This document shows, piece by piece, positions 22,815-35,040 of a stretch of 64,000 nucleotides of DNA. Made by a program: the position numbers and the translations under genes. Origin of the DNA: Bos javanicus (lineage: Eukaryota; Chordata; Mammalia; Artiodactyla; Bovidae); NCBI RefSeq assembly GCF_032452875.1, contig NC_083873.1, forward strand, positions 79,109,987 through 79,173,986, given 5' to 3'. Numbering within the stretch: the stretch's first letter is position 1; each line of letters starts with the position of its first letter. The notes under the pieces are model-generated. The model was not told the DNA's origin. It saw nothing but the letters and a program-made list of their open reading frames with translations, and did not search any database.

Positions 22815-23030
22815 CTTCCCTCAACCTGGTGACTTCAGATGGTAAAGAATTCATTTTCAATGCAGAAGAGCCAGGTTCGATACCTGGGTCTGAAAGATCC
22901 CCTGGAGAAGTGAATGGCAACCCACTCCAGTATTCTTGCCTATAGAATTCCACGGACTGAGCAGCTTGGCCAGCTACAATCCATGGTGTCGCAAAGACTC
23001 AGACATGACTGAGCAACTGCGACTAACAAT
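22815..23030 (+). mobile_element. Bov-tA SINE, old
   Basis: The sequence cttccctcaacctggtgacttcagatggtaaag is a decayed tRNA head. A B-box-like ggttcgatacc and the Bov-A body to catgactgagcaactgcgac follow. It is more diverged than most SINEs here. Confidence 0.87.
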
Positions 23031-23819
23031 AACACTTTCAGCAATCAACTCTCAACTCTCATCTTTCTTGTTAACTAACACTTCTTCTCAGAAGACATTC
23101 TGGTTTTCATCAAAGGACTGACTAGAAGCTTCTCAAGAATGAAGTTAAATTCTTATTCTCTACTAAAGGATTTAAAGGCTTAGAAAATATTTGTTTAATT
23201 ACTAAAATTAGCTCCACATTTTAAGGGATTATTTTATAAATTTCATCCAAATAAGCTGAGGAGGAGACAAAATGTTTGGAATTACTACTTGATGGTGTAA
23301 GAATAATGAATGATATTGGTCCCCAATATTGTAGTATTACATTATATTGAAATTCCTTCTTAATATCATGAATAATGAATAGTCTAGGATTTTGCTCTAC
23401 TTACAAGCCTATAAGGTAGCTAGTTACTACTTCATGTGCAGGAAACCCAAGACTCCTGAGTAAGAGACAAACAACTTAATTATTCATAGTAAAAGGAGTA
23501 ATCAGAGGTGCATATTTGTTAGTGTCACTTCCAATTTCCTGCAATCCCTACAGGTCTTAATCAAAGGGCTGATGAAGAATGCCTTTACATGCAGTGGGTT
23601 ACACTACAGGAAAGATCAAAGCATTAGAGAATTCTCTGATTTTACAGTGGGTAGAAGCAAGCTTGCTGTCTGTCAAGAAGATATAATTCCATCTCTAAAG
23701 GTTGTTTATTGCAAACCTAATACTGAAAAATGGTCCAGTTAATGAGCACTAAGGGTCTTTAATTCTTGGCAGATTCAGCCTCAACATACAAGGAATTTTA
23801 AAGCCTATGTTGGACTGTC
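23031..23819. other. Unique AT-rich DNA; no gene
   Basis: No repeat family or credible frame seen. Confidence 0.5.
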
Positions 23820-24313
23820 TCTCAGTTCAGTTCGGTTCAGTCACTCAGTCGTGTCTGACTCTTTGTGACCCCATGAATTGCAGCATGCCAGGCTTCCCTG
23901 TTAATCACAAACTCCACGAGTTCACTCAGACTCATGTCCATCGAGTCAGTGATGCCATCCAAGCATCTCATCCTCTGTCGTCCCCTTCTCCTCCTGCCCC
24001 AATCCCTCCCAGCATCAGAGTCTTCCAATGAGTCAACTCTTTGCATGAGGTGGCCAAAATATTGGAGTTTCAGCTTCAGCATCAGTCCTTCCAATGAACA
24101 TCCAGGACTGATCTCCTTTAGGATGGACTGGTTGGATGTCCTTGCAGTCCAAGGGACTCTCAAGAGTCTTCTCCAACACCACAGTGCAAAAGCATCAATT
24201 CTTCAGCGCTCGGCCTTCTTCACAGTCCAACTCTCACATCCATACATGACCACAGGAAAAACCATAGCCTTGACTAGACGGACCTTTATTGCCAAAGTAA
24301 TGTCTCTGCTTTT
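23820..24313 (-). mobile_element. BovB LINE, 3' part, split by an L1
   Basis: It starts at the tail (ctcagttcagttcggttcag) and runs as far as caaagtaatgtctctgctttt, where a full-length L1 enters. The element resumes at 29825. The open frames here (108 codons on minus, 146 on plus) are decayed BovB or its antisense. Confidence 0.95.
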
Positions 24314-24693
24314 TTTTTTTTTTTTTTCAGTTTTTAATCTACTTTATTTTTTTTTAATTTTATTTTATTTTTAAACTTTAAAATATTGTATTAGTTTTGC
24401 CAAATATCGAAATGAATCTGCCACAGGTATACCCGCTTTCCCCATCCGGAACCCTCCACCCTCCTTCCTCCCCTACCCTCCCTCTGGGTCGTCCCAGTGC
24501 ACCAACCCCAAGCATCCAGTACCGTGCATCGAACCTGGACTGGCGACTCGTTTCATACATGATATTATACATGTTTCAATGCTATTCTCCAAAATCTCCC
24601 CACCCTCTCCCTCTCCCACAGAGTCCATAAGACTGATCTATACATCGGTGTCTCTTTTGCAGTCTCCTACACAGGGTTATTGTTACCATCTTT

Positions 24694-26120
24694 CTAAATT
24701 CCATATATATGCGTTAGTGTACTGTATTGGTGTTTTTCTTTCTGGCTTACTTCACTCTGTATAATAGGTTCTAGTTTCATCCATCTCATTAGAACTGATT
24801 CAAATGTATTCTTTTTAATGGCTGAGTAATACTCCATTGTGTATATGTACCACTGCTTTCTTATCCATTCATCTGCTGATGGACATCTAGGTTGCTTCCA
24901 TGTCCTGGCTATTATAAACAGTGCTGCGATGAACACTGGGGTACACGTGTCTCTTTCCCTTCTGGTTTCCTCAGTGTGTATGCCCAGCAGTGGGATTGCT
25001 GGCTCATAAGGCAGTTCTATTTCCAGTTTTTTAAGGAATCTCCACACTGTTCTCCATAGTGGCTGTACTAGATTGCATTCCCACCAACAGTGTAAGAGAG
25101 TTCCCTTTTCTCCACACCCTCTCCAGCATTTATTGCTTGTAGACTTTTGGATCACAGGCATTCTGACTGGCGTGAAATGGTACCTCATAGTGGTTTTGAT
25201 TTGCATTTCTCTGATAATGAGTGATGTTGAGCATCTTTTCATGTGTTTGTTAGCCATCTGTATGTCTTCTTTGGAGAAATGTCTATTTAGTTCTTTGGCC
25301 CATTTTTGATTGGGTCATTTATTTTTCTGGAGTTGAGCTGCAGGAGTTGCTTGTATATTTTTGAGATTAGTTGTTTGTCCATTGCTTCATTTGCTATTAT
25401 TTTCTCCCATTCTGAAGGCTGCCTTTTCACCTTGCTAATAGTTTCCTTTGTTGTGCAGAAGCTTTTAAGTTTAATTAGGTCCCATTTGTTTATTTTTGCT
25501 TTTATTTCCAATATTCTGGGAGGTGGGTCATAGAGGATCCTGCTGTGATGTATGTCGGAGAGTGTTTTGCCTATGTTCTCCTCTAGGAGTTTTATAGTTT
25601 CTGGTCTTACGTTGAGATCTTTAATCCATTTTGAGTTTATTTTTGTGTAAGGTGTTAGAAAGTGTTCTAGTTTCATCCTTTTACAAGTGGTTGACCAGTT
25701 TTCCCAGCACCACTTGTTAAAGAGATTGTCTTTAATCCATTGTATATTCTTGCCTCCTTTGTCAAAGATAAGGTGTCCATAGGTGCGTGGATTTATCTCT
25801 GGGCTTTCTATTTTGTTCCATTGATCAGTATTTCTGTCTTTGTGCCAGTACCATAGTGTCTTGATGACTGTGGCTTTGTAATAGAGCCTGAAGTCAGGTA
25901 GGTTGATTCCTCTAGTTCCATTCTTCTTTCTCAAGAGCGCTTTGGCTATTCGAGGTTTTTTGTATTTCCATACAGATTGTGAAATTATTTGTTCTAGCTC
26001 TGTGAAGAATACCGTTGGTAGCTTGATAGGGATTGCATTGAATCTTAAATTGCTTTGGGTAGCATACTCATTTTCACTATATTGATTCTCCCAATCCATG
26101 AACATGGTATATTTCTCCAT
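24694..26120 (-). pseudogene. L1 ORF2 C-terminal part, minus copy (two frames)
   Basis: The C-terminal third of ORF2p is in two frames: complement 25287-26120 (277 codons, thumb and downstream region) and complement 24694-25257 (187 codons, ending in the Cys-rich motif [18 protein letters not shown]). They are separated by loss of one A in an A-run at about 25309 (aaaaa here, aaaaaa in the plus copy). A homopolymer shortfall of this kind could be a real mutation or an assembly error. In normal L1 the Cys-rich segment contributes to RNA binding. Confidence 0.88.
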
Positions 26121-28057
26121 CTATTAGTGTCCTCTTTGATTTCTTTCACCAGTGTTTTATAGTTTTCTATATATAGGTCTTTAGTTTCTTTAGGTAGATA
26201 TATTCCGAAGTATGTTATTCTTTCCGTTGCAATGGTGAATGGAATTGTTTCCTTATTTTCTCTTTCAGTTTCCTCATTATTAGTGTATAGGAATGCAAGG
26301 GATTTTTGTGTGTTGATTTTATATCCTGCAACTTTACTAAAATCATTGATTAGTTCTAGTAATTTTTTGGTGGAGTCTTTAGGGTTTTCAATGTAAAGGA
26401 TCATGTCATCTGCAAACAGTGAGAGTTTTACTTCTTCTTTTCCAATTTGGATTCCTTTTATTTCTTTTTCTGCTCTGATTGCTATGGCCAAACCTTCCAA
26501 AACTATGTTGAATAGTAATGGTGAAAGTGGGCACCCTTGTCTTGTTCCGGACTTTAGAGGAAATGCTTTCAATTTTTCACCATTGAGGATAATGTCTGCT
26601 GTGGGTTTGTCATATATAGCTTTTATTTTGTTGAGGTATGTTCCTTCTATTCCTGCTTTCTGGAGAGTTCTTATCATAAATGGATGTTGAATTTTGTCAA
26701 AGGCTTTCTCTGCGTCTATTGAGATAATCATATGGTTTTTGTTTTTCAATTTGTTAATGTGGTGTATAACATTGATTGATTTGTGGATATTGAAGAATCC
26801 TTGCATCCCTAGGATAAAGCCCACTTGGTCATGGTGTATGATCTTTTTAATGTGTTGTTGGATTCTGATTGCTAGAATTTTGTTAAGGATTTTTGCATCT
26901 ATGTTCATCAGTGATATTGGCCTGTAGTTTTCTTTTTTTGTGGGATCTTTGTCAGGTTTTGGTATTAGGATGATGGTGGCCTCATAGAATGAATTTGGAA
27001 GTTTACCTTCCTCTGCAATTTTCTGGAAGAGTTTGAGCAGGATAGGTGTTAGCTCTTCTCTAAATTTTTGGTAGAATTCAGCTGTGAAGCCGTCTGGACC
27101 TGGGCTTTTGTTTGCTGGAAGATTTTTGATTACAGTTTCAATTTCCATGCTTGTGATGGGTCTGTTAAGATTTTCTATTTCTTCCTGGTCCAGTTTTGGA
27201 AAGTTGTACTTTTCTAAGAATTTGTCCATTTCTTCCACGTTGTCCATTTTATTGGCATATAATTGTTGATAGTAGTCTCTTATGATCCTTTGTATTTCTG
27301 TGTTGTCTGTTGTGATCTCTCCATTTTCATTTCTAATTTTATTGATTTGATTTTTCTCCCTTTGTTTCTTGATGAGTCTGGCTAATGGTTTGTCAATTTT
27401 ATTTATCCTTTCAAAGAACCAGCTTTTGGCTTTGTTGATTTTTGCTATGGTCTCTTTTGTTTCTTTTGCATTTATTTCTGCCCTAATTTTTAAGATTTCT
27501 TTCCTTCTACTAACCCTGGGGTTCTTCATTTCTTCCTTTTCTAGTTGCTTTAGGTGTAGGGTTATGTTATTTATTTGACTTTTTTCTTGTTTCTTGAGGT
27601 ATGCCTGTATTGCTATGAACTTTCCCCTTAGGACTGCTTTTAAAGTGTCCCACAGGTTTTGAGTTGTTGTGTTTTCATTTTCATTAGTTCCTATGCAAAT
27701 TTTGATTTCTTTTTTGATTTCTTCTGTGATTTGTTGGTTATTCAGCAGGGTGTTGTTCAGCCTCCATATGTTGGAATTTTTAATAGTTTTTCTCCTGTAA
27801 TTGAGATCTAATCTTACTGCATTGTGGTCAGAAAAGATGCTTGGAATGATTTCTATTTTTTTGAATTTACCAAGGCTAGATTTATGGCCCAGGATGTGAT
27901 CTATCCTGGAGAAGGTTCCACGTGCGCTTGAGAAAAAGGTGTAATTCATTGTTTTGGGATGAAATGTCCTATAGATATCAATTAGGTCTAACTGGTCTAT
28001 TGTATCGTTTAACGTTTGTGTTTCCTTGTTAATTTTCTGTTTAGTTGATCTATCCAT
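26045..28057 (-). pseudogene. L1 ORF2 reverse transcriptase part, minus copy
   Basis: A frame of 670 codons covers the end of the endonuclease (SRIDHILG and [10 protein letters not shown]), the linker, and the RT domain with [22 protein letters not shown] and the catalytic FADD. It ends at a TAA after MLPKAI, where L1 normally continues with [11 protein letters not shown]: a one-base deletion shared with the plus copy. Upstream it is cut from the endonuclease N-terminus by loss of one G in a run of four near 28070. RT would synthesise L1 cDNA in an intact element. Confidence 0.92.
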
Positions 28058-28455
28058 AGGTGTGAGTGGGTATTAAAGTCTCCCACTATTATTGTGTTAT
28101 TGCTAATTTCTCCTTTCATACTTGTTAGCATTTGTCTTACATATTGCGGCGCTCCCGTGTTGGGTGCATATATATTTATAATTGTTATATCTTCTTCTTG
28201 GATTGATCCTTTGATCATTAGGTAGTGACCATCTTTGTCTCTTTTCACAGCCTTTGTTTTAAAGTCTATTTTATCTGATATAAGTATTGCTACTCCTGCT
28301 TTCTTTTGGTCCCTATTTGCATGGAAAATCTTTTTCCAGCCCTTCACTTTCAGCCTGTATGTGTCCCCTGTTTTGAGGTGGGTCTCTTGTAGACAACATA
28401 TGTAGGGGTCTTGTTTTTGTATCCTCAGCCAGTCTTTGTCTTTTGGTTGGGGCAT
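28009..28455 (-). pseudogene. L1 ORF2 endonuclease N-terminal part, minus copy
   Basis: A frame of 148 codons begins [21 protein letters not shown]. Its true upstream part ([16 protein letters not shown]) lies in another frame because of a two-base deletion in what should read LAEWIQKQ. The catalytic-site Glu (CLQETH) and the GDFN motif are present; after GDFNT the frame shifts (HSHLWIDQ instead of PLTPMDRS). Confidence 0.9.
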
Positions 28456-28558
28456 TCAACCCATTTACATTTAAGGTAATTACTGATCAGTATGATCCCG
28501 TTGCCATTTACTTTATTGTTTTGGGTTCGAGTTTATACACTGTTTTTGTGTTTCCTGT

Positions 28559-29485
28559 CTAGAGAATATCCTTTAGTATTTGTTGGAGAGCTGGTTTGGT
28601 GGTGCTGAATTCTCTCAACTTTTGCTTGTCTGAGAAGCTTTTGATTTCTCCTTCATATTTGAATGAGATCCTTGCTGGGTACAATAATCTGGGCTGTAGG
28701 TTATTTTCTTTCATCACTTTAAGAATGTCTTGCCATTCCCTCCTGGCTTGAAGAGTTTCTATTGAAAGATCAGCTGTTATCCTAATGGGAATTCCCTTGT
28801 GTGTTATTTGTTGTTTTTCCCTTGCTGCTTTTAATATTTGTTCTTTGTGTTTGATCTTTGTTAATTTGATTAATATGTGTCTTGGGGTGTTTCGCCCTGG
28901 GTTTATCCTGTTTGGGACTCTCTGGATTTCTTGGACTTGGGTGATTATTTCCTTCCCCATTTTAGGGAAGTTTTCAACTATTATCTCCTCAAGTATTTTC
29001 TCATGGCCTTTCTTTTTGTCTTCTTCTTCTGGGACCCCTATGATTCGAATGTTGTAGCGTTTAATATTGTCCTGGAGGTCTCTGAGATTGTCCTCATTTC
29101 TTTTAATTCGTTTTTCTTTTATCCTCTCTGATTCATTTATCTCTACCATTCTATCTTCTAATTCACTAATCCTATCTTCTGCCTCTGTTATTCTACTATT
29201 TGTTGCCTCCAGAGTGTTTTTAATTTCATTTATTGCATTATTCATTTTATATTGACTCTCTTTTATTTCTTCTAGGTCCTTGTTAAACCTTTCTTGCATC
29301 TTCTTAATCTTAGTCTCCAAGCTATTTATCTGTGATTCCATTTTGATTTCAAGATTTTGGATCAATTTCACTATCATTATTCGGAATTCTTTATCAGGTA
29401 GATTCCCTATCTCTTCCTCTTTAGTTTGGTTTGGTGGGCTTTTATCCTGTTCCTTTATCTGCTGGGTATTCCTCTGTCTCTTCAT
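28559..29485 (-). CDS. L1 ORF1 protein, intact 308-codon frame (minus copy)
   Basis: This is the L1 nucleic-acid-binding chaperone, which in active elements coats L1 RNA as a trimer in cytoplasmic RNP particles. Expected layout: a charged N-terminus (1-40), a long coiled coil (about 45-140, heptad-like Leu/Ile), an RRM-type domain starting at NIRIIGVPEEE (145-155) with RHILIKL (202-208), and a C-terminal domain with LQARREWQDIL and ARISF (271-275). Its sequence is identical to the plus copy. The start codon is the first Met of the frame, about 340 bp from the element's 5' end. It is intact, but without a working ORF2 in cis; expression is unknown. Confidence 0.93.
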   Translation of the reverse strand: MKRQRNTQQIKEQDKSPPNQTKEEEIGNLPDKEFRIMIVKLIQNLEIKMESQINSLETKIKKMQERFNKDLEEIKESQYKMNNAINEIKNTLEATNSRITEAEDRISELEDRMVEINESERIKEKRIKRNEDNLRDLQDNIKRYNIRIIGVPEEEDKKKGHEKILEEIIVENFPKMGKEIITQVQEIQRVPNRINPGRNTPRHILIKLTKIKHKEQILKAAREKQQITHKGIPIRITADLSIETLQARREWQDILKVMKENNLQPRLLYPARISFKYEGEIKSFSDKQKLREFSTTKPALQQILKDIL

Positions 29486-29824
29486 CTTGTTTAAATTGCT
29501 GAGTTTGGGGTGTCCTTTCTGTATTCTGGCAGTTTGTGGAGTTCTCTTTATTGTGGCGTTTCCTCGCTCTGTGCGGGTTTGTACAGGTGGCTTGTCAAGG
29601 TTTCTTGGTTAGGGAAGCTTGTGTCGGTGTTCTGGTGAGTGGAGCTGTATTTCTTCTCTCTCCTTTCAAAGACTTGGGTTGCTTTTCTGGGTGCCTGATG
29701 TCCTCTGCCCGCTTTCAGAAGTTGTTTTGTGGAATATACTTGGCGTTTAAATGTTCTTTTGATGAATTTGTGGGGGAGAAAGTGTTCTCCCTGTCCTACT
29801 CCTCCGCCATCTTAGCTCCTCCTC
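29486..29824 (-). promoter_or_regulatory. L1 5' UTR (minus copy)
   Basis: About 340 bp upstream of ORF1. The 5' terminus carries AAGATGGCGG (complement at about 29806-29816), matching the YY1-type site that positions L1 transcription initiation in other mammals. Promoter activity is inferred, not shown. Confidence 0.6.
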
Positions 29825-30900
29825 CATGTCTCTGCTTTTGAATATGCTATCTAGGTTGGTCATAACTTTCCTTCTAAGGAGTAAGCGTATTTTAATTTCA
29901 TGGCTGCAGTCACCATCTGTAGTGATTTTGGAGCCCAAAAAATAAAGTCTGACACTGTTTCCAATGTTTCCCCATCTATTTACCATGAAGTGATGGGATG
30001 GATGCCAAGATCTTCATTTTCTGAATTATTAGTTTTAAGCCAGTTTTTTTCACTCTCCTCTTTCATTTTCATCAAGAGGCTTTTGAGTTCCTCTTCACTT
30101 TCTGCCATAAGGGTGGTGTCATCTGCATATCTGAGGTTATTGATATTTCTCCTGGCAATCTTGAGTCCAGCTTGTGCTTCTTCCAGCCCAGCATTTCTCA
30201 TGATGTACTCTACATAGAAGTTAAATAAGCAGGGTGACAACATACAGCCTTGACGTACTCCTTTTCCTATTTGGAACCAGTCTGTTGTTCCATGTCCATT
30301 TCTAACTGTTGCTTCCTGACCTGCATACAGATTTCTCAAGAGGCAGGTCAGGTGGCCTGGTATTCCCATCTCTTTCAGAATTTTCCACAGTTTATTGTGA
30401 TCCCCACAGTCAAAGGCTTTGGTGTAGTCAATAAAGCAGAAATAGATGTTTTCTGGAACTCTCTTGATTTTTCTATGATCCAAGGACGTTGGCATTTTGA
30501 TCTCTGGTTCCTCTGCCTTTTCTAAAACCAGCTTGAACATCAGGAAGTTCACGGTTCACATATTGCTGAAGCCTGGCTTGGAGAATTTTGAGCATTACTT
30601 TACTAGCATGTGAGATGAGTGCAATTGTGCGGTAGTTTGAGCATTCATCGGCATTGCCTTTCTTTGGGATTGTAATGAAAACTGACCTTTTCCAGTCCTG
30701 TGGCCACTGCTGAGTTTTCCAAATTTGCTGGCATATTGAGTGCAGCACTTTCACAGCATCATCTTTCAGGATTTGAAATAGCTCAACTGGAATTCCATCA
30801 CCTCCACTAACTTTGTTCATAGTGATGCTTTCTAAGGCCCACTTGACTTCACATTCCAGGATGTCTGGCTCTAGATGAGTGATCATACCATCGTGATTAT
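29825..30900 (-). mobile_element. BovB LINE, continuation after the L1 insertion
   Basis: It resumes with the duplicated target atgtctctgctttt and continues through the RT (YADD region at about 30117-30130) and 5'-ward to about 30900 (gatgagtgatcataccatcg). Frames at complement 29980-30552 and 30473-30886 hold parts of RT: GVRQGCMLSPCLFNFY, RYADDTTLMAE, and upstream VQAGFRKGRGTRDQ. Frameshifts break the ORF. Together with 23820-24313 this copy spans about 1.57 kb of BovB. Confidence 0.95.
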
Positions 30901-32289
30901 CTGTCTCTACAGATACTTAAAGCTATTGAGTAGCTTGTGCAGTGCGGTGCCCATTCAAGCTAAGAGATGGCTAAGATAGACTGAAGGAAGTGTAGACTGA
31001 GAAAGATTAGATTTGAATGTCTTTTAATTAGCACTGAGAAAGATAAAAGAAATGATTGTATTATCAAGCTACTTCACTATGAAAATAATGAGGGCAATAG
31101 TAGGTATAGCACCTTAGTAGCAAATGAAATCTCTTTGAATAGCACATTATTGGTCAGGGGATTTTTGTTAAAACTAACGCCTGTGGCCAGTTATTCCTCT
31201 CTGGACAATAATGTTCAGGTAACAAAAGATGTATGAATAGTCTCTGGTCAATAAGGTATTAACATATTTTGAAAACCAAGGAAAATACAATATACTTGAC
31301 AATCTTTTAGCCACCATATAGAGAAACCAAAACCCCAAAACATCATCAATTTTCATGAGATGCATTTCATTACTTAAGTTCTAAATTACTTTTGGAAAAG
31401 TTTTGGAGTTATTATCTGGGAATTAACTTGAACACAGCAAATCAAAACCTAAAATGAAGCTTAGAAACACTTCAAAGTTAATAAGCGTTTCTCTGTATTG
31501 GAACAGAATATCTGAAAACATTCAGTCTAATGTATTTTTTGGTAATACTATTCACTATGAAAAAGTGCTAAAAACTTCTTTTCAGAGAAATACTGAAAGC
31601 TTATGCAAATTAATTAACATTTCATATCCTGTACTTAGTAGTCAGGATCAACTTCTAAATTATAGTTACTAAGTTGCCCAACCTAACCTGGACAGAGCAA
31701 AATTTAAATTTAATTTAAATTTAAAATAAAATTTTCACACAAATAGAAACTGAGAAGCAGAAGCTTTTCCTTACTATTCTCACGTAAAAATTGGAAGTTA
31801 CATAAGAAATTGAATAGGATGGATACTGTTTAAATAGAATCATTATATTGTTCATTTTCTATGGTGGACATCATATTTATAATAAGCATTATGAAGAAAC
31901 TTTAAAATTTTAATTTTAAACTTAATTTTTTAAAATATTTATCCTTATTTGATGAAACACAGTAGATTAGCTAAATGTTTCTAACATTAAAACTAGCCAT
32001 ATACTATGGTAGTATTTCAAATATAATTTCATATAAAAATAAAGAACAAAACTATGTTAAGAACATTTTCTATTTTTCATTGATATTAGTAAAGAAATGA
32101 CACTTAGATTTTATAATATAGATGAACATAAAAACTACACAGACATTTTTTGAAAATAATATTTTAAAGAAAAGTGTAGTAAAAAGACCATGAACTCACC
32201 TCCTTCCACAAGAACAGCAAATTACAATTAACACTAAACAATCAATAAAAAAAAAGACAGGATGTAGAGTATCTCTTTTGGTAAGTTCT
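30901..32289. other. Unique AT-rich DNA; no gene
   Basis: About 1.4 kb with no recognised repeat. Near 31700-31727 is a short A/T palindrome (aaatttaaatttaatttaaa). No credible frame. Confidence 0.5.
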
Positions 32290-32580
32290 AAAGACAAAAA
32301 ATGGAGAAGGCAATGGCACCCCACTCCAGTACTCTTGCCTGGAAAATCCCATGGATGGAGGAGCCTGGTAGGCTGCAGTCCATGCGGTCGCTAAGAGTCA
32401 GACACGACTGAGCGACTTCACTTTCACTTTTCAGTTTCATGCATTGGAGAAGGAAATGGCAACCCACTCCAGTGTTCTTGCCTGGAGAATCCCAGGGACA
32501 GGGGAGCCTAGTGGGCTGCCGTCTATGGGGTGGAACAGAGTTGGACACGACTGACGTGACTTCGCAGCAAAGACAAAAAA
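32290..32580 (+). mobile_element. Bov-A2 SINE with 12-bp target-site duplication
   Basis: The element at 32302-32568 has both monomers and the linker. Its (agc)n tail is reduced to gcagc. The duplication aaagacaaaaaa lies at 32290-32301 and 32569-32580. It continues into an A-run and a (CA)n stretch. Confidence 0.94.
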
Positions 32581-32610
32581 AAAAAAAAAACAACACACAC
32601 ACACACACAA
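32574..32610. repeat. (A)n(CA)n microsatellite
   Basis: An A-run is followed by about ten CA units directly behind the Bov-A2. Confidence 0.9.
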
Positions 32611-34290
32611 AGAGATGGGTAAGAAGGAAGCAGTTTCAATATAATCAAACCACATATCACCCAGGTGGGAAACCCACAAGCTGGAAAATAATTATATTGC
32701 AGAAATTTCCTCACAGGAGTGAAATTTCTGAGCCCAACATCAGGCTCCTGATGGCGGTCTGGCATCAGGATGTGAACCCCCAGATCATTTGGCTTTGAAA
32801 GCCAGTGGGACTTGATATCAAGAACTTCATAGGACTGGGGAAAACAGAGACTCCACTGTTGAAGGGTGCACACAAAGTCTCATGTGTGCCGAGACCAGAG
32901 CAAAAGCAGTGGCTTCATATAAGCCTGGGTCAGACATACCTGTTGGTCCTGGAAGGTCTAGGGACATAAGGGGTGGCTGTGGATCTCTCTGGAGACATAA
33001 AAGCTAATGATTAACATATTTGATAGTATTCATCTAAAGAGGCTGATGGACATTTTGGTTAGGTCATTATCACCAAGACCTGGTCCCACCCAACACCCTG
33101 TAGGCTCCATTGCTGGGACCCCCCAGGCCAAAGAACCAACAGAGTGAGAACATTATACCACCAACCAACAGACAAGGTGTCTAAAGACTTCTGGAGCCCA
33201 TAACATGCCCTTAGATAGGGACCTGCCCAGCACAAGGTCAAAAAAGAGCTCCACACACCAGCGGGCAAGCAAAAGTGGGAGGGCCCAGGAGGAAGACTGT
33301 ACAAGTTTCTAAACCAGCCTCACCCAAAAGGACACATACATCAGAAGGAAGAAAAACAAAATCCCACAGCCTGTGGAACTGAATCCACAAACACTGGTCA
33401 GAACCTACCCTGAGGCCAGCTGGCCCCTGGCCCTTGGGTGACAAGAGGAGAATGTACTGCTGAGAAACATATGACATACCCTACAATTCTCCAAGACCCA
33501 GAAATATATTTACCTTGCACATAATTAAAAATACAAATAAAAGTTTAGAACAAAATGAGAAGGCAGAAGAATATGTTCTAGACCAAGGAACAAGATAAAA
33601 CCTGCAGACCAACAACTAAGTGACATGGAGACAGGCAATCAACCTAAGAAAGAGTTCAGAGTAATTATCTTAAAGATGATCCAAGAACTCGAAAAAATAA
33701 TGGATCCAAAGATCCATACAGGATCAACCCTAGGAGGAACATACTGAGATACACAGTAATCAACTTCAAAAATTAAAGACATAAAATTTGAAATGAAACA
33801 AGGGAAAGATGATAAATAAAATACAAGGTTATCCCCACAAAACTATCAGCTGATTTTTCAGCAGAAACTCTACAGGCCAGAAGAGAGTGGCACAATTTTA
33901 AAGTGATGAAAGGGAAAAACCTACAACCAAGAATACTCTACCCAGCAAGGCTTTCATTCAGATTTAATAGAGACATCAAAAGCTTGTTTATAAAAGAATT
34001 CAGTACCACTAAACTGGCTTTGCAACAAATGCTCATGGAAGTTCTTTAGGCAGAAAATAAAAAGCTACAACTAGAAACAAGAAAATTATGCAATGAGAAA
34101 GTTCATTGGTTAAGCCAAACATACAGTAAAGTCAAGAAATAACCCATGCACATATATGTTATCTAAAACAGTAATCTTGAGGAGAGTCAAGTGCAGGATA
34201 TCTGAAATGCATTTGAAATTAAGAAATCAGCAACTTCAAACAATCATATATATATGATATCAATTAATCAATCTGAGGTCTGATGTATCA
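32611..34290 (+). mobile_element. Old L1 LINE: 5' UTR, ORF1 and inter-ORF region
   Basis: Old L1 5' region (agaaatttcctcacaggagtgaaatttctgagc, and accaagacctggtcccacccaacacc) runs into a decayed ORF1. At about 33836-34060 it encodes a recognisable ISADFSAETLQA- and EFSTTKLALQQMLME-like end, then the inter-ORF stretch (gaaatgcatttgaaattaag). The middle of ORF1 is deleted near 33.7-33.83 kb. It is much older than the two young L1s. A second element of the same age class is at 61.8 kb. Confidence 0.85.
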
Positions 34291-35040
34291 CATGAGGCAA
34301 ATACTTATTATTTTGTATTATTTTATATTTATTTTAAAATAATTTATTAGAATTATTACTTTATTTTAAAATGATAATACTTATATAGGACATGTTTGCA
34401 TGATCATCATTTCCCCTCCATTATTTTAATACAGAATTTGTCTATCCATTTGGTGAATCCATTGAACATTCTGTCAACTAACTGGCTACAAATAGAGCCA
34501 TATAGTCTAGGTAAAGAATATTAGTTATATGTTGCTTTTTTAAGCCACAAACTTATTGTTTCATGACAACACAAATTTGTTACCTTACAGTTCTGTAGGT
34601 CAGTAGTGAAAAATGGAGTCACTGGGCTGCAAGTAAGATTGTTGGCAAAGTTGGTCTAGGTCTCTTTGGTGGCCATAGTGGAAAATCTGTTCCTTACCTC
34701 TTCTGCCTTTTAAAGACCACTCATAGTCCATGGTCCCTGGGCCCTTCCTCCATCTTCCAAAGCCAGGAAAAGCAGTTTTTGTTTTTTTAACTGATTTTTT
34801 AAAAATATAATTCACACATCAGACAATTCATTTATTCAAAGTATACAATTCAATTATTTTTAGAACATTCACAAATATATATTCCATCATCACAGTCAAC
34901 TTTAGATCATTTTCATCAACCTGAAAAAAATATCCCATATCTTCTATCACATTCCCTATCCTCCCTTCTCTTTGACCTTAATTCCCCATCCCTAAGCAAC
35001 TATAGTGATTGTCATTTTGTTTTGAGACATATACTCATTC
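34291..35040. repeat. AT-rich DNA with two ancient repeat remnants; no gene
   Basis: At about 34545-34770 is the unassigned old repeat also seen at 4.7 kb (acaaatttgttaccttacagttctgtagg). At about 34790-35030 is L1M-like 3' sequence (aaaatataattcacacatcagacaattcatt). Both are family-level guesses from memory. Confidence 0.4.

Larger units (their letters stand above)
24314..29824 (-). mobile_element. Full-length bovid L1 LINE (minus copy)
   Basis: This L1 is complete from its 5' terminus (complement of ggaggagctaagatggcgga, with a YY1-like AAGATGGCGG) to its poly(A) at about 24314-24327. The 14-bp target duplication atgtctctgctttt lies at 24300-24313 and 29825-29838; the plus-strand nick TTTT/GA is L1-endonuclease-like. 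ORF1 is intact; ORF2 is broken at several points. Its 5' region through most of ORF2 is almost identical to the plus copy at 39.2-44.7 kb, but its last kilobase differs. Between two A-runs at its 3' end it carries about 18 nt of foreign sequence. Confidence 0.97.

Noticed and set aside
29280..29841. Frames of 110 and 101 codons antisense to L1 ORF1 and the 5' UTR, mirrored at 39225-39789
   Set aside because: They occur only opposite the L1 coding strand, contain no domain, and their conservation between the two copies merely reflects identity of the L1s.
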